A DNA stretch of 64,000 nucleotides from Malaciobacter marinus (GTDB taxonomy: Bacteria > Campylobacterota > Campylobacteria > Campylobacterales > Arcobacteraceae): positions 62,001-126,000 of the forward strand of contig NZ_CP032101.1 in assembly GCF_003544855.1 (NCBI RefSeq), given 5' to 3'. Shown here in pieces: positions 49,997-58,731 of this stretch. The notes under the pieces are model-generated. The model worked only from the letters and a program-made list of their open reading frames with translations. It ran no database searches and had not been told where the DNA came from. A program made the translations under genes and the position numbers. The first letter of the stretch is position 1, and each line of letters opens with the position of its first letter.

Positions 49997-51240
49997 ATTG
50001 CTGGTTTTTGAGTTACTACTTTAGTATTTTCTAACTCTTCAATTGCTTTTAAAATATCTCTTTCAACTGAACTATGTGTTGAAAGTAAAAGATTTGATTT
50101 TTGATTACCTAAAGGTTTTTGTAGCATTTTTTCTATTGAAATACCACAATCTCCCAAGATTGAAGCTACTTTTGCTAAAACGCCTGTTTTATCTGCAACT
50201 TCTAATCTTAGATAATATTTTGTTCTTGTTTGGTTTTTATTTAATAATGAAAGTTTATTTCCATAATTTCTTTCAAAACCAAGCATTGGAGAGCCTTTAC
50301 CTCGTCTTGCTATATCAACAATATTTGCAATAACAGCACTTGCAGTTGCATCACCACCTGCACCTGGCCCATAATACATTGTTTCACCAACTTTATCACC
50401 AATTACAGAAATACCATTCATAACTCCATCAACTTTTGCAATCATTTGATCTTTTGGAACAAATGCTGGATGAACTCTAAGTTCTACATTGTCATTTTCT
50501 CTTTTTGCAATACCAAGAAGTTTAATAGAGTAATTAAACTCTTTAGCAAATTCAATATCATAACTTGTGATATTTTCAATACCTTCAATTAATATATCTT
50601 CTGGTTTTGCATCAATTCCATAAGCAATAGAACCAAGAATTAGTAGTTTATGTGCTGCATCAAAACCACCTACATCAAAAGTTGGATCAGCTTCTGCATA
50701 ACCTAAATCTTGTGCTTCTTTAAGAATATCCTCATATTTTACACCCTCATCAATCATCTTTGTAAGCATATAATTACAAGTACCATTCATAATACCTTGA
50801 ATTGAAAGAATATTATTTGCAGTTAATCCTTCTCTTAATGCATTAATAATAGGAATACCACCTGCAACTGCTGCTTCATATTCAAAAGGAATATCTTTTG
50901 CAAACTCTTCAAGCTCATATCTATGATAAGCTAATAGCGCTTTATTTGCAGTTACAACTGATTTTCCTTTTTTTAAAGCTTTCTTTACAACTTCATAAGG
51001 CTTCTCAACTCCACCCATAAGTTCAACTACAATATCAATTGAGTCATCGTTTAAAACCTTATCTATATCATCAGTTAATTCAATAGATACATCTCTTTTT
51101 TTAGATAAATTATTTACAACTCCAATTGTTGGTATTAGTTCCCTTCCAGCTCTTGCAGTAATAATCTCTTTATTATCTTTTAAAATATTTGCTACACTTG
51201 AACCTACTGTTCCTACACCAATAATTGCTATTTTTAACAT
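49978..51240 (-). CDS. hom: Homoserine dehydrogenase
   Basis: The 420-residue protein has an N-terminal NAD(P) fold (IGVGTVGSSVANIL), the catalytic domain motif GIMNGTCNYML, DPTFDVGGFDAAHKL, and a C-terminal ACT domain (YYLRLEVADKTGVLAKVASI) for feedback control. It reduces aspartate semialdehyde to homoserine for threonine and methionine. It lies 15 nt after the aminotransferase gene, a pairing I recall from Campylobacter. Confidence 0.96.
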   Translation of the reverse strand: MLKIAIIGVGTVGSSVANILKDNKEIITARAGRELIPTIGVVNNLSKKRDVSIELTDDIDKVLNDDSIDIVVELMGGVEKPYEVVKKALKKGKSVVTANKALLAYHRYELEEFAKDIPFEYEAAVAGGIPIINALREGLTANNILSIQGIMNGTCNYMLTKMIDEGVKYEDILKEAQDLGYAEADPTFDVGGFDAAHKLLILGSIAYGIDAKPEDILIEGIENITSYDIEFAKEFNYSIKLLGIAKRENDNVELRVHPAFVPKDQMIAKVDGVMNGISVIGDKVGETMYYGPGAGGDATASAVIANIVDIARRGKGSPMLGFERNYGNKLSLLNKNQTRTKYYLRLEVADKTGVLAKVASILGDCGISIEKMLQKPLGNQKSNLLLSTHSSVERDILKAIEELENTKVVTQKPAMIRIED

Positions 51241-51255
51241 TTTCTATCCTAATAA

Positions 51256-52467
51256 TTATAAAGTTTTTAAATATTTTTTTATATTTTTTGCTGCTTGTCT
51301 AATTCTTTTTTCATTTTCTATTAAGGCAATTCTTACATACTTATCACCATAATGCCCAAAGCCAATACCTGGACTTACTGCAACTTTAGCTTCTGTTAGA
51401 AGCTGTTTAGAAAATTCCATACTTCCAAGATGCATGGCTTTTTCTGGGATTTTTGCCCATATAAACATAGAAGCATTTGGTGTTTCCATTTCCCACCCCG
51501 CATCTTTAAATGCTTCTATCATAACATCTCTTCTATGGTTATATTTTTTAATATGTTCAGCTACACAATCTTGTGGTCCATCAAGTGCAACAGTAGCTGC
51601 AACTTGGATAGGTGTGAACATACCGTAATCAAGCCAAGATTTAATTCTTTTTAAAGCTCCTACAAGCTTTTCATTTCCAACTATAAAACCAACTCTCCAG
51701 CCTGCCATATTGTATGACTTTGAAAGAGTAAATGACTCAACTGCTACATCAATAGCACCTTTTGCTTGGAAAATTGATGGTGTTTTATATCCATCAAAAG
51801 TAATATCAGCATATGCAATATCAGAGATAATATAAAATCTCTCTTTTTTAGCTAAATCAACTAATCTTTGGTAAAACTCAGGTCTTACTGTTGCACAAGT
51901 TGGATTGTGTGGAAAGTTTACTAAAACATATTTTACTTTTGGAATAGATTCTCTTAATGTTTTATTTAATCTTTCAAAAAACAGATCTTCATCAACTCTA
52001 TAATTTTGCTCATCAAATGGTAGTTCAAAGTTATGAATAGCTCCACCTGCAAGCATAAATGCATATGAATGTATTGGATAAGTTGGGTCTGGAACAACTG
52101 CAACATCTCCAACATTTACAATAGCTTGAATAAGATGAACATATCCCTCTTTACTACCCATTGTAGCACAAGCATGTTTATTAGGATCAAGATAATCAAC
52201 CCCATATTTTCTTTTGTACCAATTACAAATAGCTAGTCTTAATTTATAAATACCAGCACTTGCACTATATCCATGATTTTTTGGTTTATCTGCTGTTTCT
52301 TTTAGTTTATCAACGATATGCTGAGGAGCTGGACCATCTGGATTACCCATAGAGAAATCTATAATATCTTCGCCTCTTCTTCTTGCATCCATTTTTATTT
52401 CATTAACTTCTGCAAACACATAGTTTGGAAGTCTTTTCATTCTTTCAAATTCAATTTCAGGAAACAC
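51256..52467 (-). CDS. PLP-dependent class I/II aminotransferase, AlaC/DapL-like
   Basis: The 403-residue protein has the PLP-lysine segment SFTLSKSYNMAGWRVGF, the substrate-contact motif NFPHNPTC and the C-terminal YVRIALIENEKRIRQA arginine segment. It belongs to the branch with AlaC (glutamate-pyruvate transaminase) and LL-diaminopimelate aminotransferases; the true amino acid is not clear from sequence. Its place next to hom suggests aspartate-family metabolism. It starts 2 nt after the upstream periplasmic protein gene. Confidence 0.9.
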   Translation of the reverse strand: MFPEIEFERMKRLPNYVFAEVNEIKMDARRRGEDIIDFSMGNPDGPAPQHIVDKLKETADKPKNHGYSASAGIYKLRLAICNWYKRKYGVDYLDPNKHACATMGSKEGYVHLIQAIVNVGDVAVVPDPTYPIHSYAFMLAGGAIHNFELPFDEQNYRVDEDLFFERLNKTLRESIPKVKYVLVNFPHNPTCATVRPEFYQRLVDLAKKERFYIISDIAYADITFDGYKTPSIFQAKGAIDVAVESFTLSKSYNMAGWRVGFIVGNEKLVGALKRIKSWLDYGMFTPIQVAATVALDGPQDCVAEHIKKYNHRRDVMIEAFKDAGWEMETPNASMFIWAKIPEKAMHLGSMEFSKQLLTEAKVAVSPGIGFGHYGDKYVRIALIENEKRIRQAAKNIKKYLKTL

Positions 52468-52469
52468 TA

Positions 52470-53291
52470 CTACTCCTTAATTATAATACTTAATCCACGC
52501 TTGATATTTATAAGCGTGTATAAGTCATCTATTTTTATATATTTTGTGTTTTGTGGCACTTCAAGAACTAACTTTCCATGCACCTTATCTTCTTTGATAA
52601 GTTTTAAAATATTTAAACTCTTATCATAAAATACAACTTTAGGGAACCAGTTATTTAGTATTTTTGATACAACTGTAATTTTGCTTGCATCACCTTTGAT
52701 TTTTAGTAAATAAGGCTTAAGCGGTTTTCTTAAATATTTTTTTTCATCTACTGTTATTTGAATTGAGTTATTTAATGATGAAAATGTTGTATCAATGCTG
52801 TATTCCCATTTATTATCTCCCTCTCTTTTTATATCAGCAACTCTACAGTTTTGTTTATAGAGTTCATTTGCTAAAATGAGAGGGTCAATGGCGGCTTCTG
52901 TTTTCAGCTTGATTTCCCAATTTAGATTTTCTTTGTCATATTTTAATGTTTTTGTAAAATAATAGTAAAAGCCTAAAGATTTAAGAGTGTCTTTTAAAAT
53001 TTTTAAAGATTTTATAGGGTCATGATTTGTATTGAATTTAATATAAACATCTTTTGGTCTATCTAATGATAGGTTTAAAAGACCATTGCTTTGAAGTTTT
53101 TTAATCACCTTAATATAATCAATATTTTCCCCAATTATATAATTGTGTTTATCTTTGAATATATAATTGATAAGATTTTTATGCTTAATGTAGTCAAACT
53201 TTCCAATTAAATTTGATATTTTATTATCAAGTATAGTTGAAGCTTGTAGTGTTAAAGCTAAAATTGTTAAGAAAAATATTTTTTTTATCAT
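52470..53291 (-). CDS. Periplasmic protein of unknown function
   Basis: The 273-residue protein has a signal peptide, IFFLTILALTLQAS, and a basic, beta-rich remainder with two similar halves of about 90-100 residues (LNWEIKLKTEAAIDP and KWEYSIDTTFSS may be equivalent strands). No catalytic motif is seen. Position between a SpoU-type methylase and an aminotransferase matches the C. jejuni protein Cj0151c, also uncharacterised as far as I know. Confidence 0.8.
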   Translation of the reverse strand: MIKKIFFLTILALTLQASTILDNKISNLIGKFDYIKHKNLINYIFKDKHNYIIGENIDYIKVIKKLQSNGLLNLSLDRPKDVYIKFNTNHDPIKSLKILKDTLKSLGFYYYFTKTLKYDKENLNWEIKLKTEAAIDPLILANELYKQNCRVADIKREGDNKWEYSIDTTFSSLNNSIQITVDEKKYLRKPLKPYLLKIKGDASKITVVSKILNNWFPKVVFYDKSLNILKLIKEDKVHGKLVLEVPQNTKYIKIDDLYTLINIKRGLSIIIKE

Positions 53292-53300
53292 GGCCTACTT

Positions 53301-53990
53301 CTATTTTTTCAAATTATATATTAATATTCCTGCTGCAACAGATACATTTAAAGAGTTGAAATCATGTTGCATACCAATAGATACTTTCAAGTCAAGTTTT
53401 TTTTCAACTTTTTTTGAAAGACCTTTTCCTTCACTTCCTAAAAATAGTGCAACCTTATCAGATTCGTCTATTTTTCCATATTTTTTCAAGTCAGTACCAT
53501 CCATCGTTGCACCAATAAGTGCAAAACCACACTGTTTTAGTTCATTTGCTAAATCAAGTGTATTAGGATATAAGGCAAAAGGAATATCAAGCATAGCTCC
53601 AGAACTTGTTCTTATAAGACCTGAATTATTAAGAGTTTTTACATTTGAAGCTACTATTGCATCAACACCTAGTGAGTATGCAGATCTTGCAATTGCTCCA
53701 ATATTACCAACATCTGTTAGTCCATCTAAAACTAAAATAAAATTTTTTTCTTTTATTTCAGAAATATCACTGTACTCAAACTCTTTTAGTCTTAAAAAAA
53801 AGCCTTGATGATTTCCACCTTGCGCAAGGGCTTGTGCTTTTTTATTATCAAGTCTTATGACTTTTTTACCAAGTTTTAAAAATTTTGAGAATATTTTTTT
53901 ATCTATCTCTTTTGAAAATAGAACCTCTTCAATTAAGTGAGGATGTTTATCAAGTACGTGTAGTACTATTTGTTTTCCATATATTATCAT
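53301..53990 (-). CDS. rlmB: TrmH/SpoU-family RNA 2'-O-ribose methyltransferase
   Basis: The protein has about 229 residues: an N-terminal substrate-binding domain and a C-terminal SPOUT knot with the three family motifs, LDGLTDVGNIGAIARSA, LGSEGKGLSKKV and SLNVSVAAGILIYNL. RlmB methylates G2251 of 23S rRNA, but TrmH-type tRNA substrates cannot be excluded. I chose ATG at 53990 (MIIYGKQIVLHVLDK), since the longer frame from 54047 adds 19 residues not expected in the family. No strong ribosome-binding site is visible. Confidence 0.85.
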   Translation of the reverse strand: MIIYGKQIVLHVLDKHPHLIEEVLFSKEIDKKIFSKFLKLGKKVIRLDNKKAQALAQGGNHQGFFLRLKEFEYSDISEIKEKNFILVLDGLTDVGNIGAIARSAYSLGVDAIVASNVKTLNNSGLIRTSSGAMLDIPFALYPNTLDLANELKQCGFALIGATMDGTDLKKYGKIDESDKVALFLGSEGKGLSKKVEKKLDLKVSIGMQHDFNSLNVSVAAGILIYNLKK

Positions 53991-54075
53991 AGATAAGATT
54001 TTATCGAAAAAATCTTGATAAACCTCTTTAAAGTTAAGAATAAACAATTTAAAAGAAGTGAGTAGGTGAATTTAT

Positions 54076-54885
54076 TTATTGCATTAGTTCTTGATAAATA
54101 TCTTTTGTTTTCTTTCCTGTAAGTTTAGAAAGAAGTTTTGCTTTTACTTTTGGAGCTAAATCTAAATCTTTTATATCATCAACATTTAAAGCTTGACCCT
54201 CAAAAATAGTTGGCTCAATAATTACTACCCATTCACCTTTGATATTTACATCTTTAAAAATTTCAAAGATATTTTTAGCACTATCTTTAAAGCTTTTTTG
54301 ATGTAATTTACTTATCTCTTTTACTAAAAATATTGTTCTATTTTCATCTATATTTTTAAGCTCTTCTAAAAGTTTTAAAAGTCTATGTGGTGACTCATAA
54401 AGGATACCAAGTTTATCACTTTGCATTATTGTTTTTAGTTTTGAAGCTCTATCACTTCCTTTATGTGCTAAAAAACCATGAAATGAAAAAGTTGTATGTG
54501 TAAAACCACTCATTGCATAAGCTGTAAGTATTGCATTTGCACCTGGAATAACATCATATTTAATATCATTTTTTATACAAAAATCAACAAGCGTAGCTCC
54601 TGGGTCACTAACGCATGGCATTCCTGCATCACTTACATAAACAACATTTTTAGTAAAAGTTTCTTTATCTAAAGTTTTTAAAACTTTATTTTCATTATGA
54701 GAGTGATAAGATTGAAACTGTTTATTTTCAAAGTTTAGATTAAATTTTTCAGATAGTAAATTTAGTAGTTTTTTTGTAACTCTTGTGTCTTCACAAAAGA
54801 TTAGTTCCGCTTCCATAAGGGCATCTAGAGCTCTTTTAGAGATATCCTCCAAATTTCCTATGGGTGTGGGAACTAATATTAACAA
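54076..54885 (-). CDS. rsmI: 16S rRNA (cytidine1402-2'-O)-methyltransferase
   Basis: The 269-residue tetrapyrrole-methylase-fold protein has LVPTPIGNLEDISKRAL at the N-terminus, FCEDTRVTKKLL, VSDAGMPCVSDPG and GFTHTTFSFHGFL, all RsmI markers. It methylates C1402 in the ribosomal decoding centre. It lies 9 nt after rpmE and in the core run hom to rpmE. Confidence 0.95.
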   Translation of the reverse strand: MLILVPTPIGNLEDISKRALDALMEAELIFCEDTRVTKKLLNLLSEKFNLNFENKQFQSYHSHNENKVLKTLDKETFTKNVVYVSDAGMPCVSDPGATLVDFCIKNDIKYDVIPGANAILTAYAMSGFTHTTFSFHGFLAHKGSDRASKLKTIMQSDKLGILYESPHRLLKLLEELKNIDENRTIFLVKEISKLHQKSFKDSAKNIFEIFKDVNIKGEWVVIIEPTIFEGQALNVDDIKDLDLAPKVKAKLLSKLTGKKTKDIYQELMQ

Positions 54886-54894
54886 GACAAAGTC

Positions 54895-55098
54895 TTATTT
54901 ATTTAAATTATATTTAGCTTTAAACTTCTCAACTCTACCAGCAGCATCAACAATTTTTTGCTCTCCAGTAAAGAATGGATGACAAGCTGAACAAATGTCA
55001 ATTCTTAATGTTTCAACATTTGATTTTGTTTCAAATGTATTTCCACAAGCACAACTAACTGTACAAGCTTTATAATCTGGGTGAATGTTCTTTTTCAC
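54895..55098 (-). CDS. rpmE: Ribosomal protein L31
   Basis: The 67-residue L31 is the zinc-binding type: C16, C18, C36 and C39 (SCAC and CSAC) form the zinc site. It starts with GTG and GGAAG lies 6 nt upstream. It is a 50S subunit protein bridging the two subunits. A TATAAT-driven leader of about 75 nt precedes it. The window does not show whether a zinc-free second L31 exists. Confidence 0.97.
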   Translation of the reverse strand: MKKNIHPDYKACTVSCACGNTFETKSNVETLRIDICSACHPFFTGEQKIVDAAGRVEKFKAKYNLNK

Positions 55099-55179
55099 TT
55101 TAACTTCCTTAAGGTTTCTAATGTCTACTAAAAGGTCAAATTTATGTGTTGCCCTTTAATAAACTCTTTTAGGAGAGGG

Positions 55180-55185
55180 ATTATA
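55180..55185 (-). promoter_or_regulatory. -10 element for rpmE inside the end of miaA
   Basis: On the minus strand TATAAT is read at 55185-55180, overlapping the stop codon of the upstream gene miaA. It gives a leader of about 75 nt before rpmE. Confidence 0.5.
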
Positions 55186-56059
55186 GCGAAAAAAACTTAA
55201 GAATCTCTGAATTTAAGTTTTCTATAATATTTGAACTTTTATTTTCTACGAATTGTGATTTATTAAAAGTATTTTGTCTTTTTGCTAATTTTGCTGTATT
55301 TGTTAAAATCTTTTCTTCAAGCTCTTTTTTTGTAAGTTTTCCATCAAGATATTCTAACGTTTCAATAATTCCTATTGCACTCATACAGTTTGGCTCTCTT
55401 GTATAAGTTTTTTCTAAAAATATAACTTCATCAATAAGTCCATCTTCTAACATCTGTTTTGTTCTTAAAGCAATTCTTTTTCTTAAGTCATCTCTTTGCC
55501 AAACTATTTCAAAAATTTGTAAATTTTCTATAATTGGTATTTTTTTGTTTTTTTTGAAAAACTGTGTTGGAGTCATACCACTTTGTGTGTATATACTATA
55601 AGCTTTTTCTATTCTATATGTATCATTTGGAGCTATTTTTTCCATATACTCTTTATCTAAATTGTATAAGATATCGTATGCTTCTTCTTTTGGGATATCT
55701 AGTTTATTTTTTGTATCAATTCCTGTAGAAATTCCCTCAACTAGTGCTTTTAGATAAAAGCCTGTACCTCCTACAATGATTAGGTTTTTCTTATTGTTTT
55801 GTGCAAATTTTTTTGCTCTTTGATAACAATCAATAAATTGAATAACATCAAAAGTTTCATTAGCATAAACTTCATCTATACCAAAATGAATAATATCACC
55901 TCTTTCTTGTACAGTTGGTTTTGCAGATGCAATATCTATTTGTTTGTAAACAGACAAAGAATCAAGAGATAAAATTATTGAGTCTGTTTTTTTTGCAATA
56001 TCAAGTGCTAAAGATGTTTTTCCTGATGCAGTTGAACCTATAATTGCTATTTGTTTCAT
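55181..56059 (-). CDS. miaA: tRNA dimethylallyltransferase
   Basis: The 292-residue protein has a P-loop GSTASGKTSLA (8-18), LSLDSLSVYKQIDIASAKP and GGTGFYLKALVEGIS, typical of MiaA. It prenylates A37 in tRNAs that read UNN codons. It directly abuts the small lipoprotein gene (stop TAA then ATG), so they are co-transcribed. The family usually has 300-315 residues. Confidence 0.96.
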   Translation of the reverse strand: MKQIAIIGSTASGKTSLALDIAKKTDSIILSLDSLSVYKQIDIASAKPTVQERGDIIHFGIDEVYANETFDVIQFIDCYQRAKKFAQNNKKNLIIVGGTGFYLKALVEGISTGIDTKNKLDIPKEEAYDILYNLDKEYMEKIAPNDTYRIEKAYSIYTQSGMTPTQFFKKNKKIPIIENLQIFEIVWQRDDLRKRIALRTKQMLEDGLIDEVIFLEKTYTREPNCMSAIGIIETLEYLDGKLTKKELEEKILTNTAKLAKRQNTFNKSQFVENKSSNIIENLNSEILKFFSL

Positions 56060-56254
56060 TTAGTTGTATCTTTTCTCATACTCTGATAATTTTTTTTCAA
56101 GTTTTGTAATCTTCAAGTCTTTTTGATGAATCTCATCTAATAATTCAGAGATTTGTTTATTATTTGAGTTGTGAATACTTGTTTGATTTGTTGAAATACA
56201 AGCTGTAAAAGTTGTTGTAATTAAAATTAATAATAATATTTTTATATATTTCAT
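56060..56254 (-). CDS. Small lipoprotein with coiled coil
   Basis: The 64-residue protein has a lipoprotein signal, ILLLILITTTFTAC, with a lipobox ending at C19. A serine/asparagine linker follows, then a C-terminal coiled coil (LLDEIHQKDLKITKLEKKL). It probably sits on a membrane and dimerises, somewhat like Lpp-type small lipoproteins, but I do not recognise the family. Tight fusion to miaA suggests shared transcription. Confidence 0.75.
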   Translation of the reverse strand: MKYIKILLLILITTTFTACISTNQTSIHNSNNKQISELLDEIHQKDLKITKLEKKLSEYEKRYN

Positions 56255-56310
56255 TTGATTCCTTTGTGAAATTTTAATTAAATACCAATAAAAAACAGTT
56301 GAAAAAACAT

Positions 56311-56330
56311 CATATAAATTACTTTATATG
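56311..56330. promoter_or_regulatory. Inverted repeat between the lipoprotein and prenyltransferase genes
   Basis: CATATAAA and TTTATATG form a perfect 8-bp repeat around TTAC in the divergent spacer, 24 bp before the prenyltransferase ATG. It could be an operator or overlapping -10 regions. Confidence 0.35.
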
Positions 56331-56353
56331 TAATATTAGATAGAATCGATTTT

Positions 56354-57208
56354 ATGGAAAAAATAACAAAACTATTAAATGATTTCAATGAACTAGTAAT
56401 GTTCAAACACTCAATTTTCTCGCTGCCTTTTATTTTTATTGCAATGGTAGTTGCTGCAAATGGTTGGTTTGGGTTTAGCCTTTGTATTTTAGGTATCTTA
56501 GCTGCACTTACAGCAAGAAATTTTGCTATGGGATTTAATAGATATCTTGATAGAGATATTGATGCTCTTAACCCAAGAACAGTAAACAGACCAAATGTAG
56601 ATGGAAGAATCTCGCCTACACAAATGGCAATATTTGTAGCACTAAATGCAATTGGATTTATAATTGTAGCATATTTTGTAAATGATTTAGCTTTTTATAT
56701 GTCTGTGCCTATTCTTATTGTAATAGGTTCATACTCATACTTTAAAAGGTTCTCATTCTTAGCACATCTAATTTTAGGTGTTTCTTTAGGACTTGCTCCA
56801 ATAGCTGGAGTTGTTGCAGTTAGTGAAACTATACCTTTATGGGCTATTTTGTTGAGTATTGGGGTGATGTTTTGGGTTGCTGGATTTGATTTATTGTATT
56901 CATTGCAAGATATTGATGTGGATAAAGAGTTAGGACTTCACTCAATCCCAAGCAAATTTGGTGCTAAAAATACTATGATAATCTCAAGAGTATTTCACCT
57001 TTTTACAGTAATATTTTGGTTACTATTTGTAATTGTATCAAATAGTTCAACTTTTGCTTTTATAGCAGTAGCAGTAAGTGCTTTAATGCTAAGTTATGAA
57101 CACTATTTAGTAAATAAAGATTTTAGAAAAATTGATAAAGCTTTTTTTACTGTAAATGGTTACTTAGGTATAGTATTTTTTGTACTAATAGTATTGGATA
57201 ATTTATAA
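56354..57208 (+). CDS. mqnP: UbiA-family prenyltransferase, probably menaquinone MqnP
   Basis: The 284-residue protein has eight or nine membrane helices and the two Asp-rich UbiA motifs: NRYLDRDID (62-70) and DIDVDKELGLHSIP in the second half. In Campylobacterota the MqnP-type enzyme attaches the prenyl tail in futalosine-pathway menaquinone synthesis. A 4-hydroxybenzoate substrate is less likely for such an organism. It is co-directional with a GGDEF gene 6 nt downstream. Confidence 0.88.
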   Translation: MEKITKLLNDFNELVMFKHSIFSLPFIFIAMVVAANGWFGFSLCILGILAALTARNFAMGFNRYLDRDIDALNPRTVNRPNVDGRISPTQMAIFVALNAIGFIIVAYFVNDLAFYMSVPILIVIGSYSYFKRFSFLAHLILGVSLGLAPIAGVVAVSETIPLWAILLSIGVMFWVAGFDLLYSLQDIDVDKELGLHSIPSKFGAKNTMIISRVFHLFTVIFWLLFVIVSNSSTFAFIAVAVSALMLSYEHYLVNKDFRKIDKAFFTVNGYLGIVFFVLIVLDNL

Positions 57209-57214
57209 AGATAG

Positions 57215-58027
57215 ATGATGAGTAATAGACTTAAAGAAGTTACATTTTTAACTGTTAATGATTTAAAAAATGAAGATATAATTTTACCAAGTAAATACTC
57301 CCAAGTATTTGAAAATCATGCAAATAGTTTAGAAGTAAATATAGAAGATGAAAATGTATTATTTAAAGATTTACATGAAGATAATGTAAATATTGACAAA
57401 ATAGTAAGACAAACAAATGATAACTTAAGTATCTTATATCAATCAACAGATGATGCAAGAACTGCAATTTTAAATAAAGATGATAAATCTCTTCAAAATA
57501 TTTATGGTGAACTAGCAAAAATGAAAAGTAAAATAAATCTTTTACAAAAAGAACTTTTTTCAGATAGTTTAACAAAAGCTTTTAATAGAAAATGGTTTAT
57601 GGATTACTACTTAATAAATAAAAGCTTCCCAGAAGATGGAGCTTTGGCATTTATTGATTTAAATAAGTTCAAATATATAAATGATACATTTGGACACTTA
57701 GTAGGAGATCAAGTACTAAAGTATCTTGTGGATTTTTTGAAAAAAGAGTTTAAAGATAAAGAGATAAAAGTTTTAAGATATGCAGGAGATGAGTTTATTG
57801 TACTTTTTAATCAAGATACAATAAATCAGTTTGATATTAAAACACTTATGACAAATGCACAAAAAAAACTTGCAAGACAAAAACTAAAAACCTCAAAATT
57901 TAAAAATATCCAATTTTCATTCTCTTTTGGATTAGTACCATTTAAAAAAGATGAACAATTAGAAAAAATAGTTCTAAAAGCAGATGAACTAATGTATAAA
58001 AATAAAAAAGCCTTAATATCTAGATAA
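57215..58027 (+). CDS. GGDEF diguanylate cyclase
   Basis: The 270-residue protein has an N-terminal helical region without a membrane segment and a GGDEF domain (about 115-270). The substrate site reads RYAGDEF, an accepted variant of GGDEF. The expected RxxD inhibitory site, five residues upstream, is absent. It would make cyclic di-GMP. MMSN at the start offers two adjacent ATGs. It is the last core gene before the tRNA. Confidence 0.9.
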   Translation: MMSNRLKEVTFLTVNDLKNEDIILPSKYSQVFENHANSLEVNIEDENVLFKDLHEDNVNIDKIVRQTNDNLSILYQSTDDARTAILNKDDKSLQNIYGELAKMKSKINLLQKELFSDSLTKAFNRKWFMDYYLINKSFPEDGALAFIDLNKFKYINDTFGHLVGDQVLKYLVDFLKKEFKDKEIKVLRYAGDEFIVLFNQDTINQFDIKTLMTNAQKKLARQKLKTSKFKNIQFSFSFGLVPFKKDEQLEKIVLKADELMYKNKKALISR

Positions 58028-58068
58028 TTTTAAGTTTTCTTTTGATAAAATTCCAAGCTATCATAAAC

Positions 58069-58145
58069 GCGTCTGTGGCTCAACTGGATAGAGCTCCCGG
58101 TTTCGGCCCGGGTGGTTGTGGGTTCGAATCCTACCAGGCGTACCA
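58069..58145 (+). tRNA. tRNA-Arg (anticodon TCG)
   Basis: All arms fold: acceptor GCGTCTG with CAGGCGT (two G-U pairs), D-stem GCTC/GAGC, anticodon stem CCCGG/CCGGG with loop TTTCGGC (anticodon TCG), and T-stem GTGGG/CCTAC with loop TTCGAAT. Discriminator A and an encoded CCA follow (58143-58145). It reads CGA and, by wobble, CGN codons. tRNA-Arg genes are common integration sites, and accessory genes begin right after it. Confidence 0.95.
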
Positions 58146-58243
58146 TTACTAGAAGTAATTAAAGTTTATCATATGAAATATATTAAATAATTTTTTAGTT
58201 AATTATATTTTAGTTTAATGTGTTTTTTGAGATAATGAATTGA

Positions 58244-58465
58244 TTACTTTAATATTAAAAGATTATCAATACTAGTGTATTTGTTTAATAAAATATTTAA
58301 AAATATTATACTTTTTTCGTTATTGGTACAGTTGTACATTATTTTTGTAGGTAATTTTTTATATATTAATTTTTTTGTTTTGGTAAAAGAGATATATTCT
58401 GAATCTCCATTTGTGTATTCAATATAAATATCCTTTTCCATAATATCAATAAATTTTATTTCCAA
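58244..58465 (-). CDS. Hypothetical small protein (73 aa), doubtful
   Basis: This minus-strand ORF lies in the roughly 400-bp gap between the tRNA and the HTH-like gene. It starts at TTG; ATG at 58441 is an alternative. AAAGGAA occurs upstream but is too far away for the TTG. The translation, with TNGDSEYISFTKTKKLIYKKL, looks like a plausible small beta protein and does not match a family I know. Nothing else is seen in 58146-58547. Confidence 0.35.
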   Translation of the reverse strand: MEIKFIDIMEKDIYIEYTNGDSEYISFTKTKKLIYKKLPTKIMYNCTNNEKSIIFLNILLNKYTSIDNLLILK

Positions 58466-58547
58466 ATAGGTAAATATTCCTTTAGTTTTTATGATTATAG
58501 TAAATTATTTCCTTTTTGTCAATACTTTTAAATAGGAATTTATAAAA

Positions 58548-58721
58548 ATGACTAAAAAAGAGTTAGCTCACAGAATTAATGTTGATCCAAAAACTTTAAA
58601 AAACTGGGAAGAAACTAAACCCGAGCTTTTAAAACTTATTTATTTAGGACTTGCTACGGAAGAGCATATTAAAGATACTGAAGAGTATTTAAAAAAAATA
58701 AAAAGAAATACAGAAAGTTAA
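58548..58721 (+). CDS. Small helix-turn-helix-like protein (57 aa)
   Basis: The ORF encodes 57 residues starting MTKKELAHRINVDPKTLKNW, which reads like a short HTH (helix, turn with VDPKTLKNWE, recognition helix). The tail is lysine- and glutamate-rich, KDTEEYLKKIKRNTES. AGGAA lies 10 nt upstream. It ends 10 nt before the GIY-YIG gene on the same strand, so it may regulate the island operon. Its family is not certain. Confidence 0.6.
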   Translation: MTKKELAHRINVDPKTLKNWEETKPELLKLIYLGLATEEHIKDTEEYLKKIKRNTES

Positions 58722-58731
58722 TTTTAGTATC

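Noticed and set aside
51430-51654. Plus-strand open frames over the aminotransferase gene
   Set aside because: They are antisense to a fully conserved enzyme and have no ribosome-binding site or family resemblance.
58146-58547. Insertion sequence or transposase remnant next to the tRNA
   Set aside because: No terminal inverted repeats, target duplications or transposase-like frames are visible; only a doubtful small ORF is present.
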